The notes: generated by a model not told the origin, from the sequence alone. A stretch of DNA of 64,000 nucleotides from Sclerotinia nivalis (GCA_029531795.1 JAPEIS010000010.1:62001-126000), one strand, 5' to 3'. Positions 1 through 11,336 are shown, counted from the first letter of the stretch. Translations and numbers: made by a program.

Positions 1-1063
1 GTTAATGTCTTTATTCTTGTTATATAATAACAAGAAAGGAATATCTGTTTTTCAATTAATATAGAATCTAATAAAAGATATAATTGATTAAGTATATATC
101 GATATGTATTTTTGAAGGACGAAAAGATTAATAAATCGAATAATTGTAATATATGTAATATATATAACGGTAAGAATAAAAGATATATATTAATATCGAA
201 ACAAAGATTTATAAAAGAAATAGTTTCATAATTTCTGCATTTATTTAAAATGATAGTCTAGTTTTATTAGAGGAGAAGAGGGTAATTGAAGATATAAAGA
301 TCTTTTTCAATTATTCTAAAATAATTATATTTATTATCCATCTATTTTCTGTAATAGTAAAGTTCTATTCTTTATATAGAATGAAATTTGTAAGGAACTA
401 TTATTATTGAACAATTTTTCTTTTGAAAATTACAAGTGGATTTAAGGCTTTATTAATAACCGAAATGCATTCGATAAAAGATATCCAAACTCTCGAATCA
501 GATTGTTTTTTTTGAATAAATTTTTATTATATATTTTCTACTATTAATTTATTAAGACTTTGATCTTCTATAATACTAATTTCATTTATATTCCATCGAT
601 TTTCGGTTTTAATATTTTTGATTTCAGAAATATCAAGAAGACGAAATCATTTCTTAATAATATCAATATTAGTATTCAAAACTTATATAGAATCAATCCT
701 CTATTGTTTTTTCGTTCTAATAATAGGATTCCTTTTCAAAAAATTGTATATCTATCGTTTTCCAAATGAAGAATCCTCTCCTTTTATAAAAAGAAAACGT
801 TCTCTCATTCCTTATATTTAATAATGAATTGGACTACTACCAAAAGTTTTTATACTAATATCCAATCGATTAATCGATTCTTCTGAATCGAAACTATCTT
901 TTGTTGGTTTTGAACACTTTTTGATAGAATAAATAACCCTCAATTCGATCTTGAAATATAATACAAGAAACATTATATTCCAAAGAAGCTTTTCGTATTG
1001 CAAACTCATTTGCGATCGCCCCAACACCATTGCAATGTCATTTTCGGTATATGATTTCTTCAT
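1..1063 (-). pseudogene. pogo/Fot1-type (Tc1-mariner, DDE_1) transposase, RIP-decayed, partial
   Basis: Read on the minus strand from the ATG at 1063, the first 15 codons (MKKSYTENDIAMVLG) are followed by a frameshift into a typical psq-type helix-turn-helix (AIANEFAIRKASLEYNV), the N-terminal DNA-binding domain of pogo-family transposases. Further left, in changing frames with several stops, come IKTENRWNINEISIIE (about 540-590, matching the conserved KPENRWNMDE block around the first catalytic Asp), FIECISVINKALNPLVIF (about 420-480), TITENRWI (about 320-345) and DINIYLLFLPLYILHILQL (about 110-190, the usual HLLFLPPHTSHxLQPLD block). Order and spacing fit one DDE transposase that continues past the left edge. 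Stops where Gln or Trp is expected point to RIP. No terminal inverted repeat was identified; the right end must lie between 1064 and about 1160, where base composition changes sharply. The family assignment rests on conserved blocks and is firm; the exact subfamily is not. Confidence 0.82.
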
Positions 1064-2122
1064 AATATAATTAAGATAATATCAAAATTTCAGATCAATT
1101 GATTCAATAGTTGTTGAGTTATTAAAGTTTAAAAATTAAATATTATTGTAGCGGTATGATTTTTAAGGTGGCCGGAATGTGGGGTAAGGGACTTACATGA
1201 AGACAACAGCTATGTATACGGTGTACATTCCGTGAAATTTTTTTAATATAGCAGTGTCAAACTTCTGACTTGCTGTGACATATTGTTGCAGAAATTTGTT
1301 GACGTGCCATCTCTGACCGAGTTCGTTTAATTATTAGGGGTGGTGGGTGAGAATGTAAGACGGGGCTATTAGATGTAAATCTATTACTTGATGAATTCGA
1401 ATCCAACTACCGGTATCTCACCTCATCTTCATTGTACTGTAAGCCAGCCGCTTTTAGTCTGAAGTGGATTGACTCATTTTCCGCGATCCGACCCCACGAA
1501 ACAATAAAAGTTTGGCTTTATGTAGAAATATGAAGTGCCTCTTTGCTGCGTTTCGTACCACGTCATCCTATAATTTCAGTGCTAATGTCTCAATGCAACC
1601 ACTTCGGTACAAATTGATCGCGGTAAGAGAGATTTGTTGATATTCTTCTGGTTCGTATTCGTGCTCACCGTGGATGGATACATCTTTTATCAATGTAACC
1701 CAACCTCAAAGGTTGACTTTACCGTCACCAGTCGGGCGCGCTTTGCATGAAGGCTTTTCACATGTTCGCAAGACCTCAATCTTCAACCTTGGTAAGCATG
1801 CACAGCACCCTCATCACGGCTTCCCCTTCCAGGAGTCACATTCCTTTTTTGATATACCGCAAATAATATGGCAACACCACAGAGGCACAGCTTTAGTTCG
1901 ATGGTAGTCTTACTATTCCGTGCGCGTTTCCCAGTCAATTTTCTTTTCATCGAACTGTCCAGCTGTTAGAATGCGTGATGTTAATCAGATTACTCCATAA
2001 TCTAAATATCCGCTCCGATTCCTTTGCTAGTATATACCATAATCGCTCGGCTATTTCCCCTTCATTGCTCCACATTTCATATCCATAGGTCTGAATTTAC
2101 ACAACGTTTTTTGCTGTTCACA
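1064..2122. other. Intergenic: boundary from AT-rich transposon to gene island, and upstream region of the rhodopsin-like gene
   Basis: AT-rich sequence ends at about 1140-1160 and balanced composition begins. The short open frame at 1674-1907 has no recognisable domain and no supporting start context, so I do not call a gene. The last part is presumed promoter and 5' UTR of the gene starting at 2123. Confidence 0.5.
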
Positions 2123-3427
2123 ATGGCGGCGCCTCTCAAGTTTCCACCTCCAGTTAACCCAGATGATTTGGGCCGAGGACCTATGATTATCGGGCTCACA
2201 TGGGCTTTCACCGGGCTTGCTGTTATCGCTGTGTCACTTCGATTACACATTCGCAAGAACATAACTCATGTTGTAGGTTGGGATGATTGGTTTATGCTAG
2301 CATCAGTGGTAAGCCCATTTCTATTTCTTCGCCACTTCATTGGCTGCTAAGTCCATCCCAGGATAATCTAACTCATTGCCGTTGACAGATATTGCAAGTC
2401 GCGAATCAAGCCCTGATCACGGTATCATTTGCGTATGGCCTTGGAAAGCATGACATGAGTCTGAGACAGCCTGATGAAATGGTCAATGTGCTCAAATGGA
2501 ATTGGATAGCATCTGCGCCTGGCATGCTTGTTTCCATATTGGCTCGAATTTCCATCGCCATCTTGCTCATCCGCCTATTCGGAGTTCACTTATGGCTTAA
2601 GTGGTACTTAATCATCTTCACGGCCTTACAAACACTAGTCGGCGGTCTGATCATTCCTTTCACCTGGGTACAAGATGATCCAGTTTCGGGGCTTTGGAAT
2701 ATATATGATCCAACAGTTAAGCACTGGGACCCAAGGATTGTGCTTTACATGGAATATTTGGGACAATGTGAGTTCAATACTTTACTCATTCATCTGTCAC
2801 CACACCCTGTCAAGAAGTATTGTTACTAACTACGACTGTTATTCGATAGCCATGTACACATTCTCCGACTTGACCTATGTTCTTTTCCCAGTCATCATAA
2901 TCTGGGGGCTTAAAATGCCGTTGCGTCGTCGTATTGGACTTGTTCTTCTGATGTGCGTCTCTTTGTTCACGATGACGATGTCCATTTTGAAGGTCATGGT
3001 AGCTCAAGGATCATCGCATGCCACTACAGATGTCCAATACAGGGCCAGCCTTGGCGTGCTATGGTCTGGTATGGAACAGACCTGCGTCATCATTATGGGT
3101 TGTGTTCCTACGCTACGCAGTCTTACAAATATGAAATTTCCTGGCCTCACCGCTCTCAGTTTATCACTTTCGAGTCTCATCGGAAGAAACAAGAGCAAAC
3201 AATCATCCCTGGGCAATGACCACAGTGGTTCTGGGTATCGCGACTTGGAGTTGAACACTCATAAGCTAGGGCAGCTCGGTACGAAAAGCAAAACACAAGG
3301 TCCCGTAGTTACTGTTTATCCGGATGGCAAACAAGGAAGTACCCAGAACTTGGTGACGGATAACCATGTCCATCGGACTGATCAATTCAGCCAGTCATAT
3401 GATCAGAACCGACAGAGCGCAGAATGA
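2123..3427 (+). CDS. Rhodopsin-like 7-transmembrane fungal integral membrane protein
   Basis: Three exons: 2123-2308, 2389-2767, 2850-3427. They encode 380 residues. Introns are 80 and 82 nt with GTAAGC and GTGAGT donors and CTAAC-type branch sites before the AG. The ATG in cacaATGG is preferred over an upstream in-frame start because of its context and because the protein then begins like relatives. About seven hydrophobic segments are visible: residues 20-42, the segment after GWDDWFMLAS (about 52-80), WIASAPGMLVSILARISIAI, WYLIIFTALQTLVGGLII, the YTFSDLTYVLFPVIIIWGL helix, GLVLLMCVSLFTMTMSIL and GVLWSGMEQTCVIIMGCV. A polar Ser/Gly-rich tail of about 80 residues is probably cytoplasmic. The Gly-Trp-Asp-Asp-Trp motif after helix 1 is typical of the fungal rhodopsin-domain family (related to the membrane part of PTH11-like receptors). 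There is no CFEM domain at the N terminus. Function of the family is mostly unknown; a sensing role is inference. Neighbouring MFS and P450 genes suggest membership in a metabolite locus. Confidence 0.85.
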
Positions 3428-4007
3428 AGTGGTATCATATCATGTATTTAGGCACTAGTTAACAATGGTGGTATGGAGATAGGAGGAAGGACGAGAGCGG
3501 GAATCATGGGATCTGTTGAGCTGTAGATGATAGTATGAGGCGATAGTGAGAGGCATTTTGATTCTTAAAAGCTGTTTTTGAATTGAATTATTGCCATTTC
3601 GCTCAATTTATATACGTGTAACACACAACCCTCATTGCCCTGCCAAGACTCTGCATCTGAGACTTGATTAAATTTTTTTCATATGATGGTTGTAACGACA
3701 AATTTTGCATACTATCGCGGTGATCTACCGAGTATGATTATATTTAAAAGATCAATTCTGAGTACTTAAAGAGATATATGGGAGGAGATTGGCAAGTTAC
3801 TGTGACTTCGGTTCCGTTGAATTTCAACTAGCGTCGACTTCACAAGAGAAAAAAGAGTGCAGAATGAATGATGAGCAACTTAATTCAACTATATCAACTA
3901 CAAAATAAGATATACCAATCTCTGAAATGTTACAATCCAATCACTCTTCAAGACCATATAACTTTCTTCTCTGCCAAGGAGCCATCCACCAGATCGCCCA
4001 AATTACT
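3428..4007. other. Convergent intergenic region
   Basis: Lies between the 3' ends of the rhodopsin-like gene (+) and the MFS gene (-). It presumably holds both 3' UTRs. I see no further gene or repeat here. Confidence 0.5.
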
Positions 4008-6248
4008 CTACTCTTGTTTGGCGTCATTTTCTTCAATGCTCTTGTTTTTCTTTCGAATATCTTGCCATCCCATGCCCCATAGGGCGATTCCGCAGGCAGA
4101 AGCCATTGCAGCAACCAGATAGAAAACGCGATCAATGCTATTAGCATACGCCACCAGGACACTTGGAAGATCTCTAGGCTGTACAACCTTACGAAAACCT
4201 GTGGCACCGGCGTTCATGATAGCCATAGCATCGACACTTGGTGCGTGTTTCGGAAGCTGCGACTTGAGACTCTCGTCGAAAATAAGGTTGCATAGAACAA
4301 GCACGATAGCAGGCCCTAGAGATTGTGTAAAAACGATGAAAGCCATGGCAGACGATAACTCTTCCCCGGTTACTGCTGCTTGAATAGCTATGATAGCCTA
4401 GCGATAAAGCGTTAGCAGAATATAGTATCCGCAACAAGGTGATACAGCATACCACTTGAAGACCGGCACCCGAGCCAATCCCGGCTAGAATTTGGAATCC
4501 AATCCACCACCCGGTTGGGCTGCTAGGCTGTAATAATGAGTACAAGCCACTAGCGATCGAAAGTAGAACTGTGGAGAAAATCGCCAAAGGAATTACGTAT
4601 CCAATTTTCGTCACTTATATCACAGTAAGCTCGTGTACAGAATGTCATTTTCAGCAAGCTAGAAGTGAGAGCGTGTTTCACTTACAGAGAATTCCAGAGA
4701 AACCGGCCATAAAAAGCTGTGGTAGGATAGTCGGCAGAAGGTACACACCACTTAGCATAGCATTTGCATTATTGATAGCTTGAAAATATATGGGGAGAAA
4801 AAATGTTGCGCCGTAGACAGCAGACATGAGGAAAGCCTGATATATACCAGCTGACCACACGGTTCTTCGACTAATCATGGAATGGGGAAGTAATGCATCA
4901 TCCCCTTTATGACGATTCCAAAGTAACCACACCACAAAGGTAACGGCGGCACCACAAAAAAGTCCAATGACCTGAGAGGAATTCCATGAATATTTGTTTC
5001 CGCCGAATTGTAGAGCGAGGAGTAATTGTAAAACTGCTGGTGCAAACAGAGCAAAGCCCACTAGATCGAGATAATGATGTAGTTTCGGGAGAATCGATGT
5101 AGCTCTTGCTTTTTCGGTTTGCTCGGGAATGCGTAGAAAACCAATTGCGAGGGCTGTGAATGCCCCGATTGGCAGATTAATGTAAAAGCCTGGATATTTA
5201 TCAGTATCGAATAAACATGAGGATCAATAGAGAGACTTACACCATCTCCATGTGCTATAAGATGTAAATGCACCACCTATAAGAGGTCCTACTACAAGCC
5301 CCAGCTGATTGACTGTGAAGATCAGTATATGTGGTGAATCTAGTTATTAGATTCTTTGCTTACAACCGATGGTTAATCCTATCAATGCTGTTTGATTATG
5401 TTAGCAATCCTGGTTTAAGTAGGGATAAGTAGAGATAGTGAGTGAAGCATGGTGAATTATTGCTTACCCGGTCGCTTTTCTAGGGGCACACAACTCGAAA
5501 CAATCGTGATGGCACCATTGATGATTCCGGCAGCACCAAATCCAGCAACCGCACGACCGATTATAAGCATGTTCGACGAAATAGCGGCGCCACAGAGTAC
5601 AGAGCCAAGCTCGAATATCCCAAAGAAGGTAAGGAATGACCACTGCAGTTATGGTGATCAGCATGATAGCCCAGCTTGTGATTATCAGGCGATAGAATGC
5701 TGCCAGTGGTATATGCGAACCTTGGAATTAAAGTGAGTATACACTTTGCCAGTTAAAGGCTGTGGAGCAGCACTATGGCTCTGTTAGGTCCTAGACATCC
5801 AAAGAATAATGACAAGCACAACCAACCTTCCAAATTGATAGGCACTGGCGTACCAGCCAACGTCTGCTAGAGACTTAAATTGATCCGTAATGCGAGGGAT
5901 AGCCTGGCCGTGACAAACACCGGGTAATAGTCAGTATGATAGTCGTCTTCTGGATTCTCTGAAAATGAGCATATGCTAGCAACTTACCGTGCTGATCACC
6001 ATAGTATCTACCAGCATAAGGAAGCAGGCCATCGCTACACTAGCAACAACTATGACCAATTTCAGACCAGACACGTATTGAATAGAACTATTCATCTCCG
6101 GTCTGTCTTCTAGTTTGTCTAGCTGGGAGGCTTCTGAGTCGATATCCTTTGGTGGGGCTATCGTGGTAATCTCTGGTAGAATTGGAGACAATTTTTCCAG
6201 AGCTACCGCTCTGGGTGTTGACGACTCGTCGTTGCTGAGGATCTCCAT
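4008..6248 (-). CDS. MFS multidrug/toxin exporter, 14-TM DHA2-type drug:H+ antiporter
   Basis: Nine exons on the minus strand: 6248-5988, 5903-5827, 5778-5721, 5642-5468, 5387-5364, 5312-5241, 5189-4686, 4613-4453, 4397-4008. The phases join to one frame of 573 residues. The start [10 protein letters not shown] is chosen because upstream residues are unlike the family; about 70 hydrophilic residues precede helix 1. Family landmarks: [20 protein letters not shown] in helix 1, the [14 protein letters not shown] loop, [11 protein letters not shown], the antiporter motif [11 protein letters not shown], the [13 protein letters not shown] junction and the C-terminal [12 protein letters not shown] block. 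This is the usual architecture and length of fungal efflux pumps that sit in secondary-metabolite clusters (export of a toxin or drug across the plasma membrane by proton exchange). No lesion is seen. The 24-nt exon 5 has two in-frame donor choices; GTAAGC (Ile-Gly-Phe-Asn) is preferred to GTTGTA (Ile-Val-Asn). Substrate unknown. Shares a 694-bp divergent promoter region with the P450. Confidence 0.88.
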
Positions 6249-6942
6249 GGTTGCAAAAATGGAATTAAAAAGGGAGAATGATTTCTTTGGTATGGAAGAG
6301 CCTAATGAGTCGAGAATGAAAAGGAGGGCTACAAACAAGTACCTGAAATTGCAAGTACGAACGGCCAGAATTTTGCAGTATACCAGTGAGTCGACCGTTT
6401 ATTCCCGTGAAGCCTGCCTAATCCTATCAAAATGAACACCAAACCCCCTCACTCTGCAAAGCTTGCCTAACCATCGATGTAACGCATAATCTCCCCCCCC
6501 CTCCAAAAAAAAATAACTGAGTGGTGAAGTGCCGCAATACCCCTGATCGATTATCTGCAGGCTATGCAGCTTTCCCCGGGTAATATGGGGCGGTCTAAGA
6601 TTCATGCCCCGTATTACATTTCCGATGGCGCAATGTGCGCCGACCAACCTTGTCACTTCACGCATTAAACTAGTCATGCAGCACATCAATTAGTCTCGTG
6701 GAGCTTCCGGACTTCATGTGAGATTCCTTTTTACCTTTAACAAAAACAAAATTCATATTTTTATTTTGTAGCAACCTTTCCCAGGTTGTGTTAGACGATA
6801 CTACCCTCTAATTTATCCTGAGGCCCCTGTAAATTGCCAACAATTTACATCCGTTTGCTTGCCCCTTCCAAACTCTCATCCGAGTTGCACCTTTGTCTAA
6901 GCCTTCTTACAACTTCGAAATTTTGAAAAACAGACAACCAAA
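6249..6942. promoter_or_regulatory. Bidirectional promoter region between MFS exporter and P450
   Basis: The MFS gene (start codon at 6248, minus) and the P450 (ATG 6943, plus) are divergently arranged, so this region must hold both promoters. It contains an adjacent C-run and A-run at about 6492-6512 and a T/A-rich stretch near 6735-6770. Small open frames here are not coded like the neighbours. I cannot name a specific transcription-factor site. Confidence 0.45.
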
Positions 6943-8652
6943 ATGTACCAAATGGAGGAGCTAGCTAACCTGCTGTCGCTGCAGAATATTGCTGCGATCA
7001 TCGCCGTTTACTTCGGCAGCCTTACTTTCTACCGCTTGTTTTTGCATCCTCTTGCGCGATTTCCAGGTCCAAAACTAGCCGCTATCACACGGTACTATGA
7101 AGCTTATTATGACATTGTGCAAAATGGTCAATATACATTCAAAATCGTTGAAATGCACAAGAAATATGGTATGACCCAATTAGTATATCGTTTCTCTCTC
7201 ATTACTACATACTACCGTTCTGACTGTTCATTCTCAAAGGCCCCATCGTTCGCATCAGTCCCTACGAGCTCCACGTTATTGATCCGGCTTTCTTCGAAAA
7301 GCTTTATCGCCAGGACGGACGTTGGCACAAGTATGCTTGGGCTTTGGATGGCTTTTCGGCTAGAGGTGCTACCATTTGCACCGCTGATCACGATATTCAT
7401 AAGGCCCGTCGCCTGCCTCTGAATCCTTTCTTTTCCAAAGTCCAAGTTGCCAATAAACAAGGTTTGATTCGTCAGAATGTTCAGAAGTTCTGCGATCGCA
7501 TCTCCCAATTTTCTGAGACAAATCAGATTGTCAACCTAGGCGCTGCCACGAGCGCCTTCACTAGAGATGTCTCAACCGAATTCATTCTCGGCAAAACATA
7601 TAACAGCCTTGACAAAGAGGATTTTGACGTTGGAATGACAAATGTCTTTCAAGGATCTGGTCATATTTGGCGTATAACCAAGCATGTTACTTGGTTCGGT
7701 CCTACTATGAAATCGATACCCGTGGACTGGGTTATGAAAGTTGCTGATGAGGGCACGAAGGCTTTCTTCCGCTATTTGAAGGTGATTCATTTGAGCCTGA
7801 CATGAAGTCTCATCATAACTAAAGACATCATAGGAAACTACACAGGACACGAAGGAGCTTTTGGCCGCAATAGCTTTGTCCGATTCGAATGACAAGACTC
7901 CTCGCACCATAGTCCACGAAATCCTAGACTCCAGCCTCCCTGCCAAGGACAAAAAGTTTGAACGTGTCTTCGACGACGTAGCTACAGTGACAGGAGCTGG
8001 TTTCGAGACGACTGCTAGTGTTTTACGCTTAATTATTTTCCATGTTTTCAACAATCCTGAAATCCTTGAACGACTACGCAAGGAACTTTCGTCTGCCTCC
8101 ATCTCTCCTTCGGATCTGGTTGAAGTAAAGGCGCTTGAGCAGCTGCCATACTTAACATCAATATTGATGGAAGGTATGCGTCTCAGCCCTGCTATTGCTT
8201 CACGATCAGCCAGAATAGCTCCCGATAGAGATCTCACATACGGAAAATGGCGTATCCCTTCTGGCACTCCCATCGGCATGACTACATTACTAATGCACAC
8301 GAATGAGAAACTATATCCCGACCCAATGCACTTTACTCCTGATCGATGGATGGATCTCGATGCACGGAGGAAGTACGACAAGACTTATGCTCCCTTTTCT
8401 AGGGGAACTAGGATCTGTCTTGGCATGAAGTATGTCTCCTCTTGCCTCAATATAATAATTTCTTATGGCTGATATTCTTTATTTAGTCTCGCATGGGCTG
8501 AAATGTACATGCTTCTTGCCGCTCTTGCTCAACGATTTGATTTCCGGTTTGAGGGGCTTACCTCAAAGGACTTCCAATGTGAGAGTGATCAATTCATCAT
8601 TGGGACTAGTGGAAAGGGCGTTTTGAACGCCTTTGTTGCCGCCCACGAGTGA
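6943..8652 (+). CDS. Cytochrome P450 monooxygenase, trichodiene-oxygenase-like
   Basis: Four exons: 6943-7168, 7240-7781, 7834-8429, 8487-8652. They encode 509 residues, the usual length. An alternative acceptor at 7845 would remove four codons. An N-terminal membrane anchor (LQNIAAIIAVYFGSLTFYRL) precedes the proline-rich hinge FPGPKLAAIT, as in ER-bound microsomal P450s. Other landmarks: PIVRISPYELHVIDPAFFEK, KYAWALDGFSARGATI and HKARRLPLNPFFSK; the I-helix oxygen-binding motif AGFETT; the K-helix ExxR as EGMR; FTPDRWMD; and the heme loop FSRGTRICLG with the Cys thiolate ligand. All key residues are present. The N-terminal half closely recalls fungal CYP families typified by trichodiene oxygenase, which often act on terpenoid or polyketide scaffolds. 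Substrate cannot be inferred. Divergent to an MFS pump and upstream of an NmrA-like gene, consistent with a metabolite locus. Confidence 0.92.
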
Positions 8653-9119
8653 TTTTTTTGGAAGTGAAAATTGAGAGGCTGAATCTGAAATATATGGCAA
8701 AAATCACATGGCTGTAGGCACGTGGTTTACAAGCGAACAGTAGAAATCCATAAGCTTCAAATCATTGTTTCTAGATTCCACATCAACTAGCTAGCATTAC
8801 TATATTCATACCAATGATTCGTTTGATTAATAATGTGTATCCCAAAGCCCTCAGACTGAAAGAGCCCTCCAGATACATCCTCGAAGAGACATCGACGAAG
8901 ACACATAATATTGTACGCACTTATCGACCATGATTCTAAAGTTCCACCTATATGCATGTTCCTGAAATGGCCAAGCCCGTCCGGATAACTCGGATAATTA
9001 TGGTAAAGCTTTTCCAACTAACGAGGGCAATCCTCCAATATAAAAGTCGCACCATACCCAGTAAATGATACATTCATAATTGAACTAAACAATCACTCAA
9101 ACAACGAACCTCTGACACA
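8653..9119. other. Intergenic region upstream of NmrA-like gene
   Basis: Holds the P450 3' UTR and the presumed promoter of the gene at 9120. The small minus-strand open frame at 8787-9017 has no recognisable domain. Nothing else seen. Confidence 0.45.
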
Positions 9120-10040
9120 ATGTCTTCCGTGGCTCACACCACTTTTATCTTCAGTGCCACTGGCAGTCAAGGGGGCGCCTTATGCCAACAACTCCGCGAT
9201 CTCAATTGGAGTGTTCATGCAACCACGCGCAACCTCAATTCATTTGAAGCACGTACATTGAAAAGTCGTGATGTGCAGCTTACTCAAAGTGATTGGGATG
9301 ATACCGATGCACTTCGTGTTGCTATGAGTGGCTGCAAAAAGTTGTTCTTGTGTCTACATCCAAAGCTCGATGACTTAGACCATGAGCGTCGACAGGCAGA
9401 GAAAATCGTCAAGATCGCGAAGGAGGTGGGTATCAAACAAGTCGTTGCATCAACAAGCCTCGGGGTGGCTATGCTTGGCACCGGTATCCATATTACACCC
9501 GACTCCTTCATGGCGAAGCACCTCGTGGGAAAGAAGGGAGTGGAACAGGCTGTTATTGATGGCAACTTTGAGCATTGGACGTTTCTCCGCCCTGCCTTCT
9601 TCATGGCAAATTTTCTAGAGCCTAAAGTGCATAGATACCCTGAGGTGCGAGACAAGAGTACTTGGACAACATCAATGACCGCCGAGGGAAAGTTTGCATT
9701 GATCGATCACATCAATATCGCTGAGGTTGCTACTGCAGCATTTCAAGACCCGGACAAGTTTCACGGTCGCGCAATCGGGTTAGCTAGTGAGCTGTTGACC
9801 ATTCAACAAACGCTCGATCGACTTGGAGAAGTCATCCATCGACCCTTCAAAGCAATATTTATGACAGATGAAGAGATCATGAAGCAAAAAGACTCGAATG
9901 TCTTTGTTAATTCACAAATTGCTATGAGGTATATGTCGGACTTTATCGACATGGAAGAACTTGCTACGATCATTCCGTTAACGACATTCAAGCAGTTCCT
10001 TCAGAGGGAGGAGGACCTTGTCAAGAAGACATACTTGTGA
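9120..10040 (+). CDS. NmrA-like family NAD(P)-binding protein (atypical SDR)
   Basis: Single exon, 306 residues. The start is in a strong context (cacaATGTCT). The N-terminal beta strand TTFIFSATGSQGGALCQQL is the glycine-rich dinucleotide-binding turn of the NmrA/HSCARG group. Next come VHATTRNLNSFEARTLKSRD (the region that reads the cofactor phosphate), LFLCLHP, VVASTSLGV and the typical LRPAFFMANFLEP block. The C-terminal part (FMTDEEIMKQKD through IIPLTTFKQFLQREED) also fits. The active-site Tyr-x-x-x-Lys of classical SDRs is not evident, so it may be a redox sensor/regulator or an atypical reductase or isomerase; such genes are common in fungal metabolite clusters and cannot be separated by sequence alone. 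It is intact, has no intron, and is the last ordinary gene before the AT-rich transposon block. Confidence 0.88.
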   Translation: MSSVAHTTFIFSATGSQGGALCQQLRDLNWSVHATTRNLNSFEARTLKSRDVQLTQSDWDDTDALRVAMSGCKKLFLCLHPKLDDLDHERRQAEKIVKIAKEVGIKQVVASTSLGVAMLGTGIHITPDSFMAKHLVGKKGVEQAVIDGNFEHWTFLRPAFFMANFLEPKVHRYPEVRDKSTWTTSMTAEGKFALIDHINIAEVATAAFQDPDKFHGRAIGLASELLTIQQTLDRLGEVIHRPFKAIFMTDEEIMKQKDSNVFVNSQIAMRYMSDFIDMEELATIIPLTTFKQFLQREEDLVKKTYL

Positions 10041-10684
10041 TTGATGAGAATGCTTATTCTACATCCCTGATGTATGAGAGCAATGGAGAAGTGACCACTG
10101 AGTCAATCTATCAGATTCTCCTCAAAATTCAATTCGTATGGGAATATTTTGATGCGCTACTTAGTGGTGCTACTTGCCGTTTTAACATTGTTTCTCTTGC
10201 TCGAATTTGAAATGTACGGTCGCAATCCTTTTCTTGCTTAACATCAACAGTGGATGCATGGACTCATGAGAGAGGACAAAAAGGTTTAATCTAATGGTGC
10301 TTTTGTAATACTTATCGGAATCCTTTCCTTAATATATATATTTTAAAATACCTTTCATAACTCGATTCTTATTGGTCTAGAAAGTACGTAAGGTCTGTGC
10401 GGGAACAACTTAAAGGGAATTGATGATATCGAGCAACATTATAATTGAAGAGAATTGATAAAATGATATTGGAAAGTAGAATTATAATTAGTTAATTGAG
10501 GGCTTTCTAATGATATATTTTTTATATTTTTGTGATCGATTGTTGTAGAATAATAATTAATTGAAGGATTTGAGATCGATTGAATGAATGAAAAGAATCG
10601 AGATTGAAGGTTGAAAAGTTCAAGAACGATTCTGATTGGTTCAATAGATCGAGGGGTGCGATAAGAAAGATAAGGAACCTCAAA
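10041..10684. other. Transition from gene island to AT-rich block
   Basis: Downstream flank of the NmrA-like gene. Composition turns AT-rich at about 10320. A 10-bp sequence ggtctgtgcg at 10392-10401 recurs inverted at 11231-11240 (see findings). No gene seen. Confidence 0.5.
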
Positions 10685-11105
10685 ATATTTCGAAAAGTTG
10701 AATTGGAGAGTTCTAATTAAAGAGTTTATTTAAAAAGTTGAATTGGAGAGTTTTAATTGAAGAGTTTTAATTGGAGAGTTTTAATTGGAGAGTTTTAATT
10801 AAAGAGTTTATTTGAAAAATTGAACTAGAGAGTTCTAATTAAAGAGTTCTAATTGGAGAGTTCTAATTAAAGAGTTTTAATTGAAGAGTTTTAATTAGAG
10901 AGTTTATTTAAAAAGTTTAATTGGAGAGTTTATTTAAAAAGTTGAATTGGAGAGTTTTAATTAAAGAGTTTATTTGAAAAGTTGAATTAGAGAGTTTTAA
11001 TTGAAGAGTTTTAATTGAAGAGTTTTAATTGAAGAGTTTATTTGAAAAGTTGAATTGGAGAGTTCTAATTGAAGAGTTTTAATTGAAGAGTTTTAATTAG
11101 AGAGT
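10685..11105 (+). repeat. Minisatellite, about 14-bp unit (gagttttaattgaa type)
   Basis: Head-to-tail array of units close to gagttttaattgaa or gagttttaattgga, interspersed with a slightly longer variant (gagtttatttgaaaa plus gttgaattg). It spans about 420 bp, on the order of 25-30 degenerate units. It begins after aattggagagttctaatt near 10700 and ends at agagagtcgg near 11105. No open frame runs through it. Confidence 0.85.
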
Positions 11106-11173
11106 CGGATTTGGGGTGTTTGAAACAAGGGTATATATTTAAATTTATATTTATATTCATATTCAGAATTTAA

Positions 11174-11266
11174 ATTCAGGGTTCGAAAGGGTCATATGAA
11201 AATTACCCCACATTTTAGTGCATAATTCGACGCACAGACCATTTCACTTTGCTTCGAACTCTGAAT
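11174..11266. repeat. Short inverted repeat (14 bp, 13 matching)
   Basis: attcagggttcgaa at 11174-11187 faces ttcgaactctgaat at 11253-11266; they differ at one position. The 65-bp spacer contains the cgcacagacc motif at 11231-11240. It may be a foldback end of a small non-autonomous element; identity unknown. Confidence 0.5.
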
Positions 11267-11336
11267 AACTTCAAAATTCATAATTAATTGAAAATGAAAT
11301 TCTTTTAAATTATAGATATCTATTAATAGGCTGCGC

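Noticed and set aside
560..821. Overlapping plus-strand ORFs of 67-69 codons
   Set aside because: They are antisense to the decayed pogo transposase and have no features of their own.
1674..1907. Small plus-strand ORF in front of the rhodopsin-like gene
   Set aside because: No recognisable domain and weak start context; likely chance in promoter DNA.
6399..6689. Minus-strand ORF of 96 codons between MFS and P450
   Set aside because: Contains translated homopolymer and low-complexity sequence, with no family match; it sits in the divergent promoter.
7572..8381. 269-codon minus-strand ORF inside the P450
   Set aside because: Antisense shadow of P450 exons 2-3; the plus strand carries all P450 motifs.
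9284..9655. Minus-strand ORF inside the NmrA-like gene
   Set aside because: Antisense shadow of an intact coding exon.
10685..11105. CRISPR-like array
   Set aside because: Units are contiguous and degenerate with no unique spacers, and the host is a fungus; it is a minisatellite.
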